64,000 nt of DNA from Parus major (GCF_001522545.3 NC_031769.1:4520896-4584895), one strand, 5' to 3'. Positions 48,101-58,900 are shown, numbered from the stretch's first letter. Made by a program: numbers and translations. The notes: generated from the sequence alone by a model not told the origin.

Positions 48101-49185
48101 TTACTCTGTTCAGGGTAGATTTCATCCTGTCTTTTCACCCCTAGTCTCTTTTCAATCAGAGCATATGAACTCCTGGTCCCTTGGGACAGTTGACCTGATA
48201 TGAAGAACATCACATTATTGGTGAGAGGGTTCTGAAGTGCCTATGGGGAAAAAAGAGTTATCCAGGCAGCCACTGCTGTGGCTTCAATAGCACTTCACCA
48301 CAGGAAAGTGTTTGAAGGGGATGGACATTTTAAGCCTGTAGGAAAGCAGAAAATGGGACAAAAAGCAGGATGGGGTTGCCAAAGGTAATCCCCAGCGTTA
48401 ACTTGCATGAGATAAGAGCGTTTCTAGAAAGGTTGTGCATTGGAGCTAATCCCTGAGGGTGCAAATGTATTGGCTGATCTGAAGGATGCTGCGAGGTATC
48501 AGCGTTTCTCAGGTCACTTGTGGCTGGAATTGAACTGTGTCTCCTACTGATCCCCTATTAAAAGGGGGCTGAATGAGGAACAGGGAGCTTTTTGCTGAGC
48601 AAATGTGAAATCTTTGTTCCATTCCTTTGGCAGAAACTCTGCTTCCTCTTGTTTAGCACTCCTCTGCAAACGAGCTGCTTAAAAATATGGGTTTCCCTTC
48701 TCCCTTTGGAGTAGGACAATGAAAGCTGAAAGATTTTGTGTTTCAGCCTAAATTCCAAGATGAGGAAAAGCAGGAAAGGAAATCTGGTTATTTACTGTTA
48801 CGCTGCAGCTCTATATCAACATATATGACTAAGCAGCACAATCTGGGCTCAAACTTCCATTAGCAAGAACTGATTTCTGATCATTTCTGAACACAGAAGA
48901 AAGTTTCACCAAGACCTCGTGGTCCCTGGCACAAGGACTCAGAGCTTGCATGGAGTAAGGGCTGTGAAGTTGTTGCAATTGTCCAGCAAAGCTGCTGGCA
49001 GTCAGCAAGGCTGGAGGTGTAGTGTGCAACAAACTCTTTGCTCCTTGAAAATCAGCTTCTACTTGTTCCCCCAGCACATTAATCATGAGCTGGAGGTGGA
49101 TTGAGGGGAAAAGATGAAAGTTCAGGCTTTAGCAGAACTTTTATATGTTGAAATTGTCGATCAGTGGAGAGATGACAGGAGATGA
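45199..49185. other. AT-rich, unclassified sequence
   Basis: Four kilobases of AT-rich DNA with few CpG and no recognised exon. Some parts (45.5-47.1 kb) have the feel of old mobile-element sequence, with several AATAAA and TTATAAAA motifs on the minus strand, but no family landmark, terminal repeat or target duplication could be found. A tRNA-like fold at 46840-46910 on the minus strand was examined and rejected. The longest plus frame (47183-47566, 127 codons) has no recognisable domain. Confidence 0.4.
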
Positions 49186-49250
49186 CAGAATCGCAGGGTG
49201 TGCTCTGTTGGAAGGGACCCACAAGGATCACTGAGCTTTAAAGCTGTATT
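49186..49250 (-). mobile_element. Short CR1 LINE 3' fragment
   Basis: The plus strand reads 'acagaatcgcagggtgtgct', then 'gttggaagggacccacaagg' and 'atcactgagct'. This is the reversed CR1 end of the subfamily whose consensus has 'gggacccacaaggatcatcgagtccaac'. Only about 65 bp is recognisable before the match fades. Confidence 0.8.
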
Positions 49251-49964
49251 TGAGATGTTTTCATTGCACTGATGCTCAGAAAAGAGCAACTCAGACTGCT
49301 AGTGCAAGCACCCCTATGGGATCCCTATTTAACTATTCAACAACTGCTTTTTCCCACTGACTGGGTGGGCATCAGGGTTCTGGTGGCCCAGAGGTTGTGG
49401 AGAGCTTCGGTTTCTCACTGGTTTCTGGAGTTCTGGTTGCACACTCTGAGCATTAATGCCTCAAGATCATCTTCACCTGGGCTGTCAGATGAGTAAAGTC
49501 ATAGAATTATCAGTTCTGTACAGAGCAAGACAACTTTAACCTGGAAAGTGAGTAGCCCCAGACACTGCCCTGGGGTCTCCCATAGGCTCCTTGGTTTCTA
49601 TTTCTCCTCCCTCTCTCCAGTTTCCCCACACACAGTGAAAAGATTCCAAAACCACTTCCCCGTGGAGCAGGGACACAGAGAAAAAGTCACCCAGCCAATC
49701 TTTCTGACATCCCACACTGCCATGTCCTGTCACCAGCAGCAGATGGGTGGAAGCAATGAAGCTGCCAGCCTGCATCCAAACCATCAATTCCCAACACATT
49801 GGACTTTTCCAAACCCACGTTACCTGGGTGAGACTCAGTGGAGGCAGCAGTCCTTGGATGCATTACTACATAATAGACATAATATACAATGCATTAAATG
49901 GAAATATATCCACTGGGATCTGATATGAGTGAGATTCAGAGATTTATTCTTTTAGCTGCTATAT
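49251..49964. other. Unique non-coding sequence
   Basis: No exon or repeat recognised between the CR1 fragment and the large microsatellite. Short frames only. Confidence 0.5.
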
Positions 49965-50234
49965 ATTATTTATTTTATTTTATTTTATTTTATTTTATTT
50001 TATTTTATTTTATTTTATTTTATTTTATTTCATTTTATTTTATTTTATTTTATTTTATTTTATTTTATTTCTTTTTATTTTATTTTATTTTATTTTATTT
50101 TGTTTTGTTTAATTTAATTTAATTTCATTTCATTTCATTTCATTTCTTTTTATTTCTTTTTATTTTATTTCTTTTTTTTTCTTTTTATTTTATTTCTTTT
50201 TATTTTATTTTATTCCATTTTATTTTAGTTTTAG
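49965..50234 (+). repeat. ~270-bp (ATTTT)n microsatellite with ATTTC/ATTTG interruptions
   Basis: The run consists almost wholly of TTTTA pentamers (TAAAA on the minus strand). The left two thirds are nearly pure. The right part is increasingly interrupted by CATTT, CTTTTT, GTTTT and AATTT variants, including four to five consecutive ATTTC units around 50124-50146. One plus frame reads as a long F/Y/L/I repeat and is not coding. This is by far the longest simple repeat in the window and its true length may be understated. Confidence 0.98.
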
Positions 50235-50632
50235 CTCTACAAATCTTCAGTTTACTAAAAAAAAAAAATAACTGGTCCAGCACAGTTTAGTCTATGATTC
50301 TTTCCACAATATGAAATTCCAGAGATTTGGATCAAACTTTATTCCTGAACAGAGATTTGGGAAAAGAAGGGTGGTGGTGAACTCAACTCTACTTTGCAGT
50401 GCTGATCCCAGTTTCAAACAAAATCTCCTCCAAGTGCTGTGGATGGAACCTCTGCTGGAAGGGAGGGGTTGGTTTGGTGGGGAAAAAGCAGGAAAAGCCA
50501 TGTGCCATGATCAGGTGAGGCAGTGCTGGCAGGGAGGGGGACAGTGACAGCCCTCCCTGGATTGGGGACATGGGAAGGGCTTGGATGAGCAGCAAAGTGC
50601 ACAGCCCATGGCTGGGTCCTGTCCTGGTGAAA
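50235..50632. other. Unique spacer between microsatellite and solo LTR
   Basis: Contains one A12-type run at 50259-50269 and nothing recognisable otherwise. Confidence 0.5.
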
Positions 50633-50638
50633 CCACCG
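50633..50638 (+). repeat. Left target-site duplication of the solo LTR
   Basis: CCACCG directly precedes the TG end of the LTR and is identical to the six bases after its CA end. Confidence 0.85.
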
Positions 50639-50915
50639 TGTCACAGTCGGACACGAAATGATTCACACAGACACAGCCCAAAGTGTGATGAGAGAAGAAG
50701 AAGGTTTATTCTGTCCTTTCAGTATTTATAGATTTTCAACCACAACCAGGGATTGGATAGTCAGGTCACCACCTTCCCAAGCACACTGGCCATGAGAGAT
50801 ATCCATCAAAAGGCACATCCTCAATGGAATGCATAAACATCCATGTTTATAGTCACTTTCCTGGGAAAGCGGCTAGAAATTATGAAAACAATGTCGAAAG
50901 GTTCTCAGGGTGACA
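50639..50915 (-). mobile_element. Solo LTR (ERVK-like) with intact target duplication
   Basis: The 277-bp element begins TGTCACAG and ends GGGTGACA on the plus strand, so it has the TG...CA ends of a retroviral LTR extended to a perfect 6-bp inverted terminal repeat (TGTCAC/GTGACA). It is flanked by a perfect 6-bp direct repeat CCACCG (50633-50638 and 50916-50921). A minus-strand TATAAATA (complement of 50723-50730) precedes AATAAA (complement of 50705-50710) by about 20 bp, which sets orientation to minus and resembles alpharetrovirus LTRs, where the poly-A signal sits in late U3. A 6-bp duplication fits class II (ERVK/alpharetrovirus-like) elements. There is no internal region, so this is the product of LTR-LTR recombination and cannot code for protein. 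Confidence 0.85.
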
Positions 50916-50921
50916 CCACCG
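50916..50921 (+). repeat. Right target-site duplication of the solo LTR
   Basis: CCACCG directly follows the CA end of the LTR and is identical to the six bases before its TG end. Confidence 0.85.
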
Positions 50922-51808
50922 TGCCGTGACTGCCAGGAGAGTGCCACGTGTGAGGGCAGGACCCGTGGATGCTCCTGGAGCCAGCAGCTGCATCCCCAGC
51001 TGGATGTAACCCCCTCTCTGCCCCCAGGGCTCTCCTCACCTGAGCACAAACCTCTCCACAAACGCAAACACGGGCGGCATCCGCAAAGGGGCTGCCAGCC
51101 ACTGCCGGCTGATTTATGAGCTGCTGTCAGATGCAATGCGATAGAAGGAGGTTTTCCAGCTTCCCAGGGAGACCAGGTGGCTCTGGAGAAACCTCTCTAG
51201 GTCAAGGCTGCTGGTGGTAAGTGCCCCTGGCTACTCACAGCTTGGAAAATTGTACTTTCCGCGGCTGAACTTCTGAAGGAACCTGAGACGGGGAGGAAAT
51301 GGATGGGCAGTGATTCTTCATGACCCCATCTCCTGCAGACAGGAGCTGGATTGCCAAGGGCAAGTTATTCCCAATTGAGCATTACAGACATTAATGCTGT
51401 AGCTGACCCAGCAGGCCCAGTTAGGAACCGTGGCCACGTTCAACCCCATGAACCAAAACCAAGGTAATTGTGTGTGTTTTGAGAAATGGCAGTGAACACG
51501 GCAAGCAGATGTGAGGATGAAGGGGAAAGCAAAAGCTGTGAGAGAGCCTCTTGCTCTCCTCTGGAGCACCTGCTGGTGGTCACAGCGGTAAGGGGAGTTC
51601 TTGACCCTGGAACTGCTCCAATGTAGTGATTTCTTTGTGCCTGACTCAAGACCAGCAGTGCCAGGAGCAGAGGGGAGGCAGAAGCCCAGAGTGTCTCTGC
51701 ACTTGCCTCATTTGAGGGCAGTGCAGATACACCAGGGGAGAGATAGATCCCACCCAGCTGTCCATGGATATACCTCCAAGGGTCAATGCCAGAATTACAG
51801 TTTCTCTG
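50922..51808. other. Unique non-coding sequence
   Basis: No exon or repeat recognised. Overlapping open frames on both strands (up to 135 codons) have no domain. Confidence 0.5.
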
Positions 51809-52045
51809 CATAGAATTATAGAATATCCTGAGCTGGAAGAGACCCACAGGGATAATTTAATCCAGTTCCTGGCCCTGCACAGGACATCCCAAAAACCCCA
51901 CCCTATTCCTGGGACTGTTGTCCAAATGCTTCTGGGGCTCTGGCAGCCTTGGGCTGTAACCATTTCCTGGGGAGTCTGTTCAGTGCCCAACTTCCCTCTG
52001 AGTGAAGAACCTTTTCCTAAATCCAACCTTTTTAGCATCTCTGCT
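51809..52045 (-). mobile_element. CR1 LINE 3' end, passerine-type subfamily
   Basis: The plus strand starts at the reversed tail 'catagaattatagaat', followed by 'atcctgagctggaagagacc', 'ccagttcctggccctgcac', 'aggacatcccaaaaacccca', 'ccatttcctggggagtctgt', 'tcagtgcccaac' and 'ctgagtgaagaacctttt'. Landmarks occur in the order expected for the reversed 3' UTR of a CR1 subfamily abundant in songbirds. About 235 bp is retained, the longest clear match of the window apart from the copy at 54.2 kb. It is 5'-truncated. Confidence 0.93.
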
Positions 52046-52739
52046 GAAAAGCTCCAGACCAGCTTTGCAGGAGGGGTGGGCAGATGGCATCCAGCTGAAG
52101 GACTCAGTGACACCATTTGTCACAGTAAAGAGCCACCAGACCAGAAGCCACCTTTTTGGCTCATTGCAGCCCTGATACTGCAAGTGGTGAGGCCATATGC
52201 TGTCTCCCACAACCTGTGAGTCTGTTCCCATCTCATCAGGACCTGTGCTGAGATGCTCTGAGACCTCCCTATTTATACGGCATGGCTTATAAGCTTCAGC
52301 ATTTGTCACTCCATGTGTGAGTCTCATGCCAGGTTCCAAGTCTCCTTGGCTGCCCAGGAAGGTCAGGATCCTTCTTGCCCAAAACTCTTTAACTCTTTCT
52401 CTGTTTTGATAATATTTTCCAGTTTGTATTCTGGTTTTGATGGTAATCCATCTTTCAGACAACCTTTCATAAAAAATTACAATATTCACCCAAAAATAAA
52501 CTATTCACTCCAAAAGAGGTATTCTCCAACAATCCTTTTCATCCAGATGTTTCCAGTTCTCACTGCCCAGTTGCTTTTTGTACAGGCTGTGTACAGGCTG
52601 TGGGGGAGCTACCAGAAGAGGGGAAGGGATGCTGGCATGGCTCCATCCTCCTGCACTCATTCCAGAGGGGAATGGCTCACATCCAGCTGCTGAACTCCAC
52701 CTCTGGTGATGGAGGGCAGGGTCTGAGCCGTGCCAGCCA
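52046..52739. other. Unclassified sequence, possibly an old LTR
   Basis: Starts with TGTCACAG at 52118, like the solo LTR at 50639, and contains TATA-like and AATAAA-like motifs before AT-rich sequence at 52400-52510, but no matching end or target duplication was found. The last 150 bp rise in GC toward the island at 52740. No exon is supported. Confidence 0.35.
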
Positions 52740-53020
52740 CAGGCAAACCGCGGTGTCCGTGTGTCCTGTGTCCGCAGCCAGGACAGGAGATGCGGCTGTG
52801 CCCGGGGGCGCTGCTTGCGGAGGTTCCCCCGAGCTCCCCGGGGCCGAGGGAGCTCCGCTGGCCGAGCCGGGCTCACCTGGAGCCGGGACTGGCATCCCCA
52901 GCTCTGGCAGGGCCGGCTGAGCTCCTGTGCCCTCCCTGATGGGAGCACAGAGAGCCCGGGGAGCAGCCGGGACTGACACTCGCCATCAGCCCCATCCCTC
53001 CGGCCCAGCGGGGCGGGATG
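52740..53020. promoter_or_regulatory. CpG island, candidate promoter region
   Basis: About 22 CpG fall within 280 bp at high GC, the densest CpG cluster in the window. On the minus strand the sequence contains CAG|GTGAGC (complement of 52872-52880), a near-perfect 5' splice site. An in-frame ATG about 115-120 bases before it (near 52990-53000 on this strand) has G at -3 and at +4. Together these resemble a first coding exon of a leftward gene, about 38 codons with the donor in phase 2. The encoded G/S/A-rich peptide has no recognised family. The island abuts the 33-bp minisatellite. Confidence 0.5.
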
Positions 53021-53441
53021 GAGCGGGACAGGAGAGGGGAGGTGGATGGGATGCCGAAGGGCAGGAGAGAGGGGAGATGGGTGGGATGGAGCACTTCAGG
53101 AGAGGGGAGATGGGTGCGATGGAGCAGGGCAGTGGAGGGGACATGGGTGGGATGGAGCACTTCAGGAGAGGGGAGATGGGTGGGATGGAGCACTTCAGGA
53201 GAGGGGAGATGGATGGGATGGAGCAGGGCAGTGGAGGGGAGATGTGTGGGATGGAGCACTTCAGGAGAGGGGAGATGGGAGGGATGGAGCAGGGCAGGAG
53301 AGGGGAGATGTGTGGGATGGAGCACTTCAGGAGAGGGGAGATGGATGGGATGGAGCAGGGCAGGAGAGGGGAGATGGGCTGGATGCAGAAGGGCAGGAAA
53401 GAAGGGAGCTGGGCAGGATGCAGCACTGCAGGAGAGGGAGA
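53018..53441 (+). repeat. 33-bp minisatellite, 12-13 copies
   Basis: Units are mostly exactly 33 bp and begin ATGGAGCACTTCAGGAGAGG (type A) or ATGGAGCAGGGCAGTGGAGG and its CAGGAG variant (type B), closing with GGGAGATGGGTGGG or near variants. Types A and B largely alternate. Two 35-bp variant units with GAAGGGCAGG lie near the two ends. The plus strand is purine-rich with many GGG/GGGG runs. Because the unit is 11 codons and lacks stops, three plus-strand frames (about 52927-53564) and two minus-strand frames stay open at once; this is arithmetic rather than coding evidence. Confidence 0.98.
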
Positions 53442-54242
53442 ACAGCCCGGCTACCCCTGCCTCCCAGCCCCTCTGTCCTGCAGGGTTGGCCTCTGGAGCT
53501 GCTTCACGCCGTCCTTAAGCAGAAGTCCCTCCCTGAAGGAGGTTTTCGGGGAGCTGTGAGTTAAACGTGACTCCTCCTTGGCCCCCTGCCCGGCGCTGAG
53601 TTCAGGCTGTGAGTCAGAGCAGGGGAAGGGAGCCAGGGGATGCTGTCATGCTGCGAGGGGAAATTTGGGCTCCACAGCCTTTGTTATGTGTGGGTGGTGC
53701 TTGGAGGTGGCTTCTATAGGTGGGAATGTCCCCACTGAGTGACATTTCTGGGCCCTGCTGTACTCCTGGGAGTCACTGCAGAGTGGGGGCTCCAGCAAAA
53801 GGGCTCAAGCACTGAGCTCAGCTTACATCTCATCCCTCTATGTCTGAGAGCACTCTGCGCTCCCTGGAATGCTAAACATAGCTCATGTACCCTTACATCA
53901 GCTGTCCAGCGTGATCTGGTCCCACCAAGGGGACACACACAACCTCTGGACCTGCCAAGGCCTTGGCTCACCTCAGCAACCACACTCCGTGGGACAGCTT
54001 TGGAAAAGAGAAGGAAGTGTTTCAAGCCAGTTACACATTTCCAGGGACCAGGCTGTGAAAAACCAGCTCTTGGCTGCTCTGCATGGGACCAGCTGGAGAT
54101 GCTGAGGGAAGCTGGGAGCTGAGGTTGTGTAGCAGATGCTGATCTGTGCCCTTGCTGCTGTGGCTGCTATGTAATGGGAGGGGATTAAAGAGCTGTGTGG
54201 GGCAGCACCCTGCCCAGACCTAATTAAGTGACTTAATTTTTA
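53442..54242. other. Unique non-coding sequence
   Basis: A CpG-poor continuation of the island region. A TGAGTCA AP-1 motif lies at 53610-53616. No exon or repeat recognised. Confidence 0.5.
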
Positions 54243-54534
54243 TGGGGACAGACTTTTTAGTACGGCCTCTAGCAATAGAACGTGGGGCAATAGTCTTAAA
54301 TAAAAGGAGGATAGATTCACACTAAATATAAAGTAGAAATTTTTTACAATGAAGGTGGTGAGGCACAGGAACAGCTTGGCTGTGAGATCCTTGAAAAAAT
54401 TCAAGATTTGGATGGGGCTGAGAAACCTGACCTAGCTGAAGGTGACCCTGGTCATTACAGGGGAGCTGGACTGGATGGCCTTTAAATGTCCCTTCCAACA
54501 CAGAATACAGTTCTATGGCCCTGTGATCCTATGA
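54243..54534 (+). mobile_element. CR1 LINE 3' part, sense orientation
   Basis: About 290 bp follow the order of CR1 landmarks just before and within the 3' UTR. It starts 'ggggacagactttttagtac', then 'caatagaacgtggggcaata' (reduced from 'gataggacaaggggtaatgg'), 'gtagaaattttttacaatga', 'ggtggtgaggcacaggaaca', 'tggactggatggcctttaaa' and 'gtcccttccaacacagaata', and ends on the octamer tail 'ttctatggccctgtgatcct'. A segment of about 30 bp between the 'aacagcttggctgtgagatc' and 'cttgaaaaaattcaagattt' blocks is shorter than the usual consensus, so a small deletion is likely. No protein frame remains. Confidence 0.93.
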
Positions 54535-57500
54535 AGCTCATCTTGGCCAGCCTTGTGTGAACCAGAGCAGAGTACAGGAAAGCAAAGTGGGGGACCAAGG
54601 GGTGGGACCCCCCTATGGCACAGGGGGAAGTTCTCAGAGCTGGTCCCAGGACAGCAGGGACTCTGGGAGTGACCCACACAGGGAGCTGTGCAGGCACATT
54701 GAGTCCAAAGGGGGCTGGGCAGCAAGCTACAAATCAAATCCATGCATCTGGAGCATGGAGTGGCTGTAAAACTCACCAGCTTTGTCTTATTTAAAAATCC
54801 CCAAACTGGGACTCTCTGCAGTCCTGACCCTCTTCAGGATGCTCCATTTAGAGAGAATACAGCATTCCTCTCACAAAATCACATAAACCCCAGAAACCAG
54901 GGATGCTGGCAGCTGCTTGGATAATTTGGCTGACTGAGCATGACTTTGATTCATTTATTTTTTGAGAGGGAAATATCTGGCTCAACTGGAGACTAATTCC
55001 CTCCCTCTCCTGAGATTGTCTTTAATAGCTAATTCTCAGCTCTCTCCCTCGCTCTCATACCTCTGGAAACAATTGAATCAATTCCTTGTTTATGAAATGC
55101 CTGTGTTTATGTACAGTTGACAAAATAAAACCTGTCTTCTATTTTTCTGCCAGATCTCAACAACATTAGTCTTTGAGGAAAATTTCCACTTTATTTTGTG
55201 TGTTTTTCTCAATCTCTAGTCGTAAGCAAGGAACACCTTTAAAGAAGTGGGAAATGAAGTCCAGAGTGAGATGCACACTCAGGAATTCAGGTTCTGACCT
55301 AAATCTATTTTTCATCCGAACCTGAATCCAAATACACTTTACTTTCAGAAGCTGATAGCTGGAGCTGGACTTGAAACACACCACACAGATTTCTTTATCA
55401 CAGATACAGGGTCTGAAGGACTGCTTTAGTAGATGTTTTTCAGATGCCTGCTGACCCCCACATCCCTCTAGCTGAGATACATTTTCTCTGTCCTTGGTCA
55501 TCTGATGGTGAGGGGGGATCCTGCTCTTTCAGGATGAGCAGCAAGATGGCACAGAGCAATCTCTCCTTGCAGGAAGGGTTCCCCTGATCTGTTCTGAACA
55601 CCTGCTTTGGGTGAGAAGAATCACAGCAGGACCTCACAAACCTTTAAGGGGATCAGGTGGTAACTTGCCTTGGTCAAGATATTCACATGTGGCCCGAAAG
55701 TGCCATGATTTGGTGCTGGAAAAGCACCTCACAGCTACATCTGACAGGCACACCTGGGAGTGGGGCAGCAGGAGCTCACCATGGACAAGGAGGGCTTGGG
55801 ATGCTCCATGTGAAGAGCCAGAAAGTTTTACCTCTGTGCAGCATTCCAGATGTGCTCACCTGCTCCAGAGAGTTTTAGAGACCAAGAAATGAAAAATGTA
55901 CTTATATTGGTCCAATGTAAAAGTAAAACTGGTTCAGTTCCCGAGTGATTTAATCAGTTCACCTCCATGCTCTAAGGTCAGGCTGGCAAAACACCCCAGC
56001 TCCTCCCAGACCCTGGGCAGTCTCCCTTGGCAAACACAGCTCAGCACTAACATGCATGAATTTTGGCTCTCCCTTTCAACCTTTGGCCCTAAACCTTGTC
56101 ACGCTGCCAGCAGCATTCCCAGGGCTCAGGGAAGTCCTTGCCCATGCTTTCACATGTGTCCCTGAGGTTTTGATGTCACCTGAGACCTGCCTGGCATGGC
56201 TGTTCTGTCCCAGTCCCTCCCAGAAAGAAGCATGGATTTTGAAAGGAAAAAAGAGTGCACACCCAGAGCCATTTTGGCACAACCACCGTGCCTTTAATTC
56301 ACATTCTCCATTTGTTTGAAATAACATCATCATGTAGACAAGCTGTAAATTTGGTTCTGCCAAAAAAATCAAGTTAATCCCAGCCTTTCTTAGTGCTCAT
56401 CAGACAGAGTTTGCTCCCGGCTTTCTGGCTCTGAGAAGGAGCCTGCAACAGGTTTTCTGTATCCTGAGGTGCACGGCAGCCAGTCATGTCAGGGTACTTC
56501 TTCTGGGAAAGTAACTAAAGAAAAATACTGTTCATGCCAGGATCCAGGCTGTGGAGAGTAACCTTGGGCAGTTTTTACTAACTTGTGGATTTTGAGTGCC
56601 TGGTGAGGTTGTGAAACACTCACATAGGTGGTTTTGTGTTAGAAGAAACAGTTTTAGCCAGCAGCAATGAGGAACCTCCCACGAGGGAATTGAGGCAGAC
56701 CTTGGTTGGAAAGAGGTCACACTATTCAGGGAGCTGCTAAATATCTTTAATTGCTTTCAGCACTCAGTCCCTGCACCGTGGGTGCACTTTTTAGCTCTGC
56801 AGCTGGTAACCACCAGCACATCTCACTCCTTGCCTGAAGGGACTGAGCTGCTGCTGTATGGACTGGCTGGAAACTGGTCCCAGCATGAGGGAGTTCAAAA
56901 AGTACCAGTGCATTTAAATAAAATGACGTGAAAAGGAGATTTATCTTCTGTCTGATAGAATGTGCTGCTATTTTTACCCTGGCATATCTAATTTTTATGT
57001 GCAATCTAAGGTAAACACACCACAGAGGGAAGGTAGAGCAGTTTCAGCAGTTAACTTCACAGAGGCAGCTCCAAGGAGGGGATAATCTTTCCCTTGTCTA
57101 GTTTTGTTTGGAAAGAAAATTAAACTTGCTTGTTCTCATTGTGTGTTTATCCATTGTGTGCACATTGGTTCTCAGTGGTGCAAAGTACAGCTTTCTCTGC
57201 CTTACAAATCAGTCTATAAACATGTTCACTTGCTTTTGCTGCTTTCTTGACTTCAGGTGATTAAAAAAAAACAAAACAAAACCACAAAATGCACCCTATC
57301 TTTGCCAAAAGAACATTTTCAGCTGACTTTTACTGTGAATAAAAGGAGATGCTGAGCTCTGTATTGCAGTGAAAAATAGACTTTATTTCTGTTTCTTGTG
57401 AACGTTCACAGTACAACCTGTGAGGAAACAGGAATATTTTCTGTCCCATCTCACTGAGGTTTGTGTCACAATCACAAGTGCACCCCCCTCCCCTTTTTTG

Positions 57501-58500
57501 AAGGGAGAGATGTTGTTTCTACAAGGCAGGTGGACAAATGAATAATGTTCAGGATTAGCCAGATGTGCAGCCTTATAAAACCCATTGCTTAAAGGTGTTT
57601 CTGGTCCAGAGACCAATAATAAAAGAGAAAAAACTGACCATGCCTATGACTAATCCAGTGGTTTGATACAGAGTAAAGTGATAGTGTAGATACAAATGCT
57701 ATCTCTAACAGATGTTAAACCCATATCTATGGGAACATTTATTGGTGGCTGTATCTATTGGCTGATTAACCACTTATAAAAATATAATAGTAACATCATA
57801 ATATTAACAGTATAGTAACATCATAATCCTTTACTACCTTTTAAAAGTCCTGTGGCGTGAATATTCCTGGAAAAAGGCATCTCACCTTTCTTTAAAGAAT
57901 AACCTGAGGAGATTTTAATTTTTTTTTTAATTTATTTTTTATTTCCTTGCAAATGTGCTCTGGATGGTACAAAGCACACTGATGGAGGGAAGAGGACACA
58001 TGTGAGGTACCTGGTAGGACTTAAGTGACACAGCCATCACTTTTCCTGCCTTCTTGACCCTATTTCTCACAAAATATCAGCAAGAGCAAGGCAGTGAGGT
58101 TTTGAGATCTGCCTTCAGCAATCACTTAGTTATGATTTTTGAGCCAAATGATCACAGAGTGTGCAGGGTGAGACAAAAGGACTGGTGAGGTGACCCTGCC
58201 TGGCACCTTGGATGCATCTGCCTAAAGCTGTTCTCTTGGGAAAAGCTCATCCAAGCTGAATCCACTGTGCCAGTGCACTTCCCTGTGGGATTTCTAGGGG
58301 CTCCAGACCCTGCTGATGCCACCACAGGGCTGCCTCTTACAACATTTCCACTTCTCCCAGTTACGGACATCATGGAAAAGAGAGGGTAAAAAACCCCAAC
58401 ACAGGCAAATATTTCCTTTTGTACTCCAGGGCTGTGGAGGTGGAACACGCTTTCCCCTGTTGGTTTTTCCTCATCCCTCACCTCTCTGTCCTCCTCAGCA
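54535..58500. other. Unique non-coding sequence
   Basis: Nearly 4 kb with no recognised gene, RNA or mobile element. Simple-sequence spots are an A/C-rich run at 57264-57285, a 25-bp two-copy duplication at 57787-57827 and T-rich sequence at 57918-57945. Open frames are short and unconvincing. Confidence 0.45.
57787..57827 (+). repeat. 25-bp imperfect tandem duplication
   Basis: The 16-mer ATAGTAACATCATAAT occurs at 57787 and again at 57812, a period of 25 bp, in AT-rich DNA. It is a local slippage event. Confidence 0.85.
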
Positions 58501-58900
58501 TTTCCTCCCTCTCCATGGTTACTCCACACAAACAATTTCCCGGCTGGCAGGGCTGATGTAACGCTGCCATAAATGCGCAGTGCAGATGCAGCGTGTGACT
58601 CCTCACCGTGGTGACTCATCTGGAGCGAGATGGTGACACCATCCCGGGGCCTGTGACTCAGCAAGCCTGGCTTGATGCTGAGCTCACACCTTCAGAGAGT
58701 GGAAGCACATCCCAGTGACTTTTGTGGAAAGCCAGGGAGTCCTGCATGGGTGGCCCCGATGGCTCACTCGGGAGGGAACTGGAAATCGGGGGAGGAAAAG
58801 TTGCAGTCGGCTTTGCTGTCGTGGCTGGCAGGGGGAAGGAGCTTATGTAAGGAAGGGGTTGCCACCGTGATGAGATGTGGGATCCAAGCCTGAGCCCACC
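58501..58900. promoter_or_regulatory. Enhancer-like cluster of AP-1/MARE motifs
   Basis: Within 55 bp lie TGACTCAT (58612-58619) and TGACTCAGCA (58654-58663); the latter is a perfect NF-E2/MARE half-site combination. A near match GTGACTCC lies at 58594-58601. CpG content is mildly raised across 58540-58810. Clustered AP-1/MARE sites are characteristic of active enhancers, but without conservation or chromatin data this stays a motif observation. Confidence 0.3.

Noticed and set aside
52107..52535. Possible second LTR starting TGTCACAG at 52118
   Set aside because: The start resembles the solo LTR at 50639, and TATA-like and AATAAA-like motifs follow, but no CA end, matching GTGACA terminus or target duplication was found downstream. 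The nearby GTGACA at 52107-52112 lies on the wrong side.
52873..53564. Five overlapping open frames of 146-210 codons on both strands
   Set aside because: All overlap the 33-bp minisatellite, whose unit is a multiple of three and lacks stop codons in several frames, so long frames arise automatically. No single frame is favoured.
58152..58664. 170-codon minus-strand frame
   Set aside because: No domain, no paired splice sites, and the region's raised GC content makes stop-free runs more common. The AP-1/MARE motifs in its right end suit regulatory DNA better.
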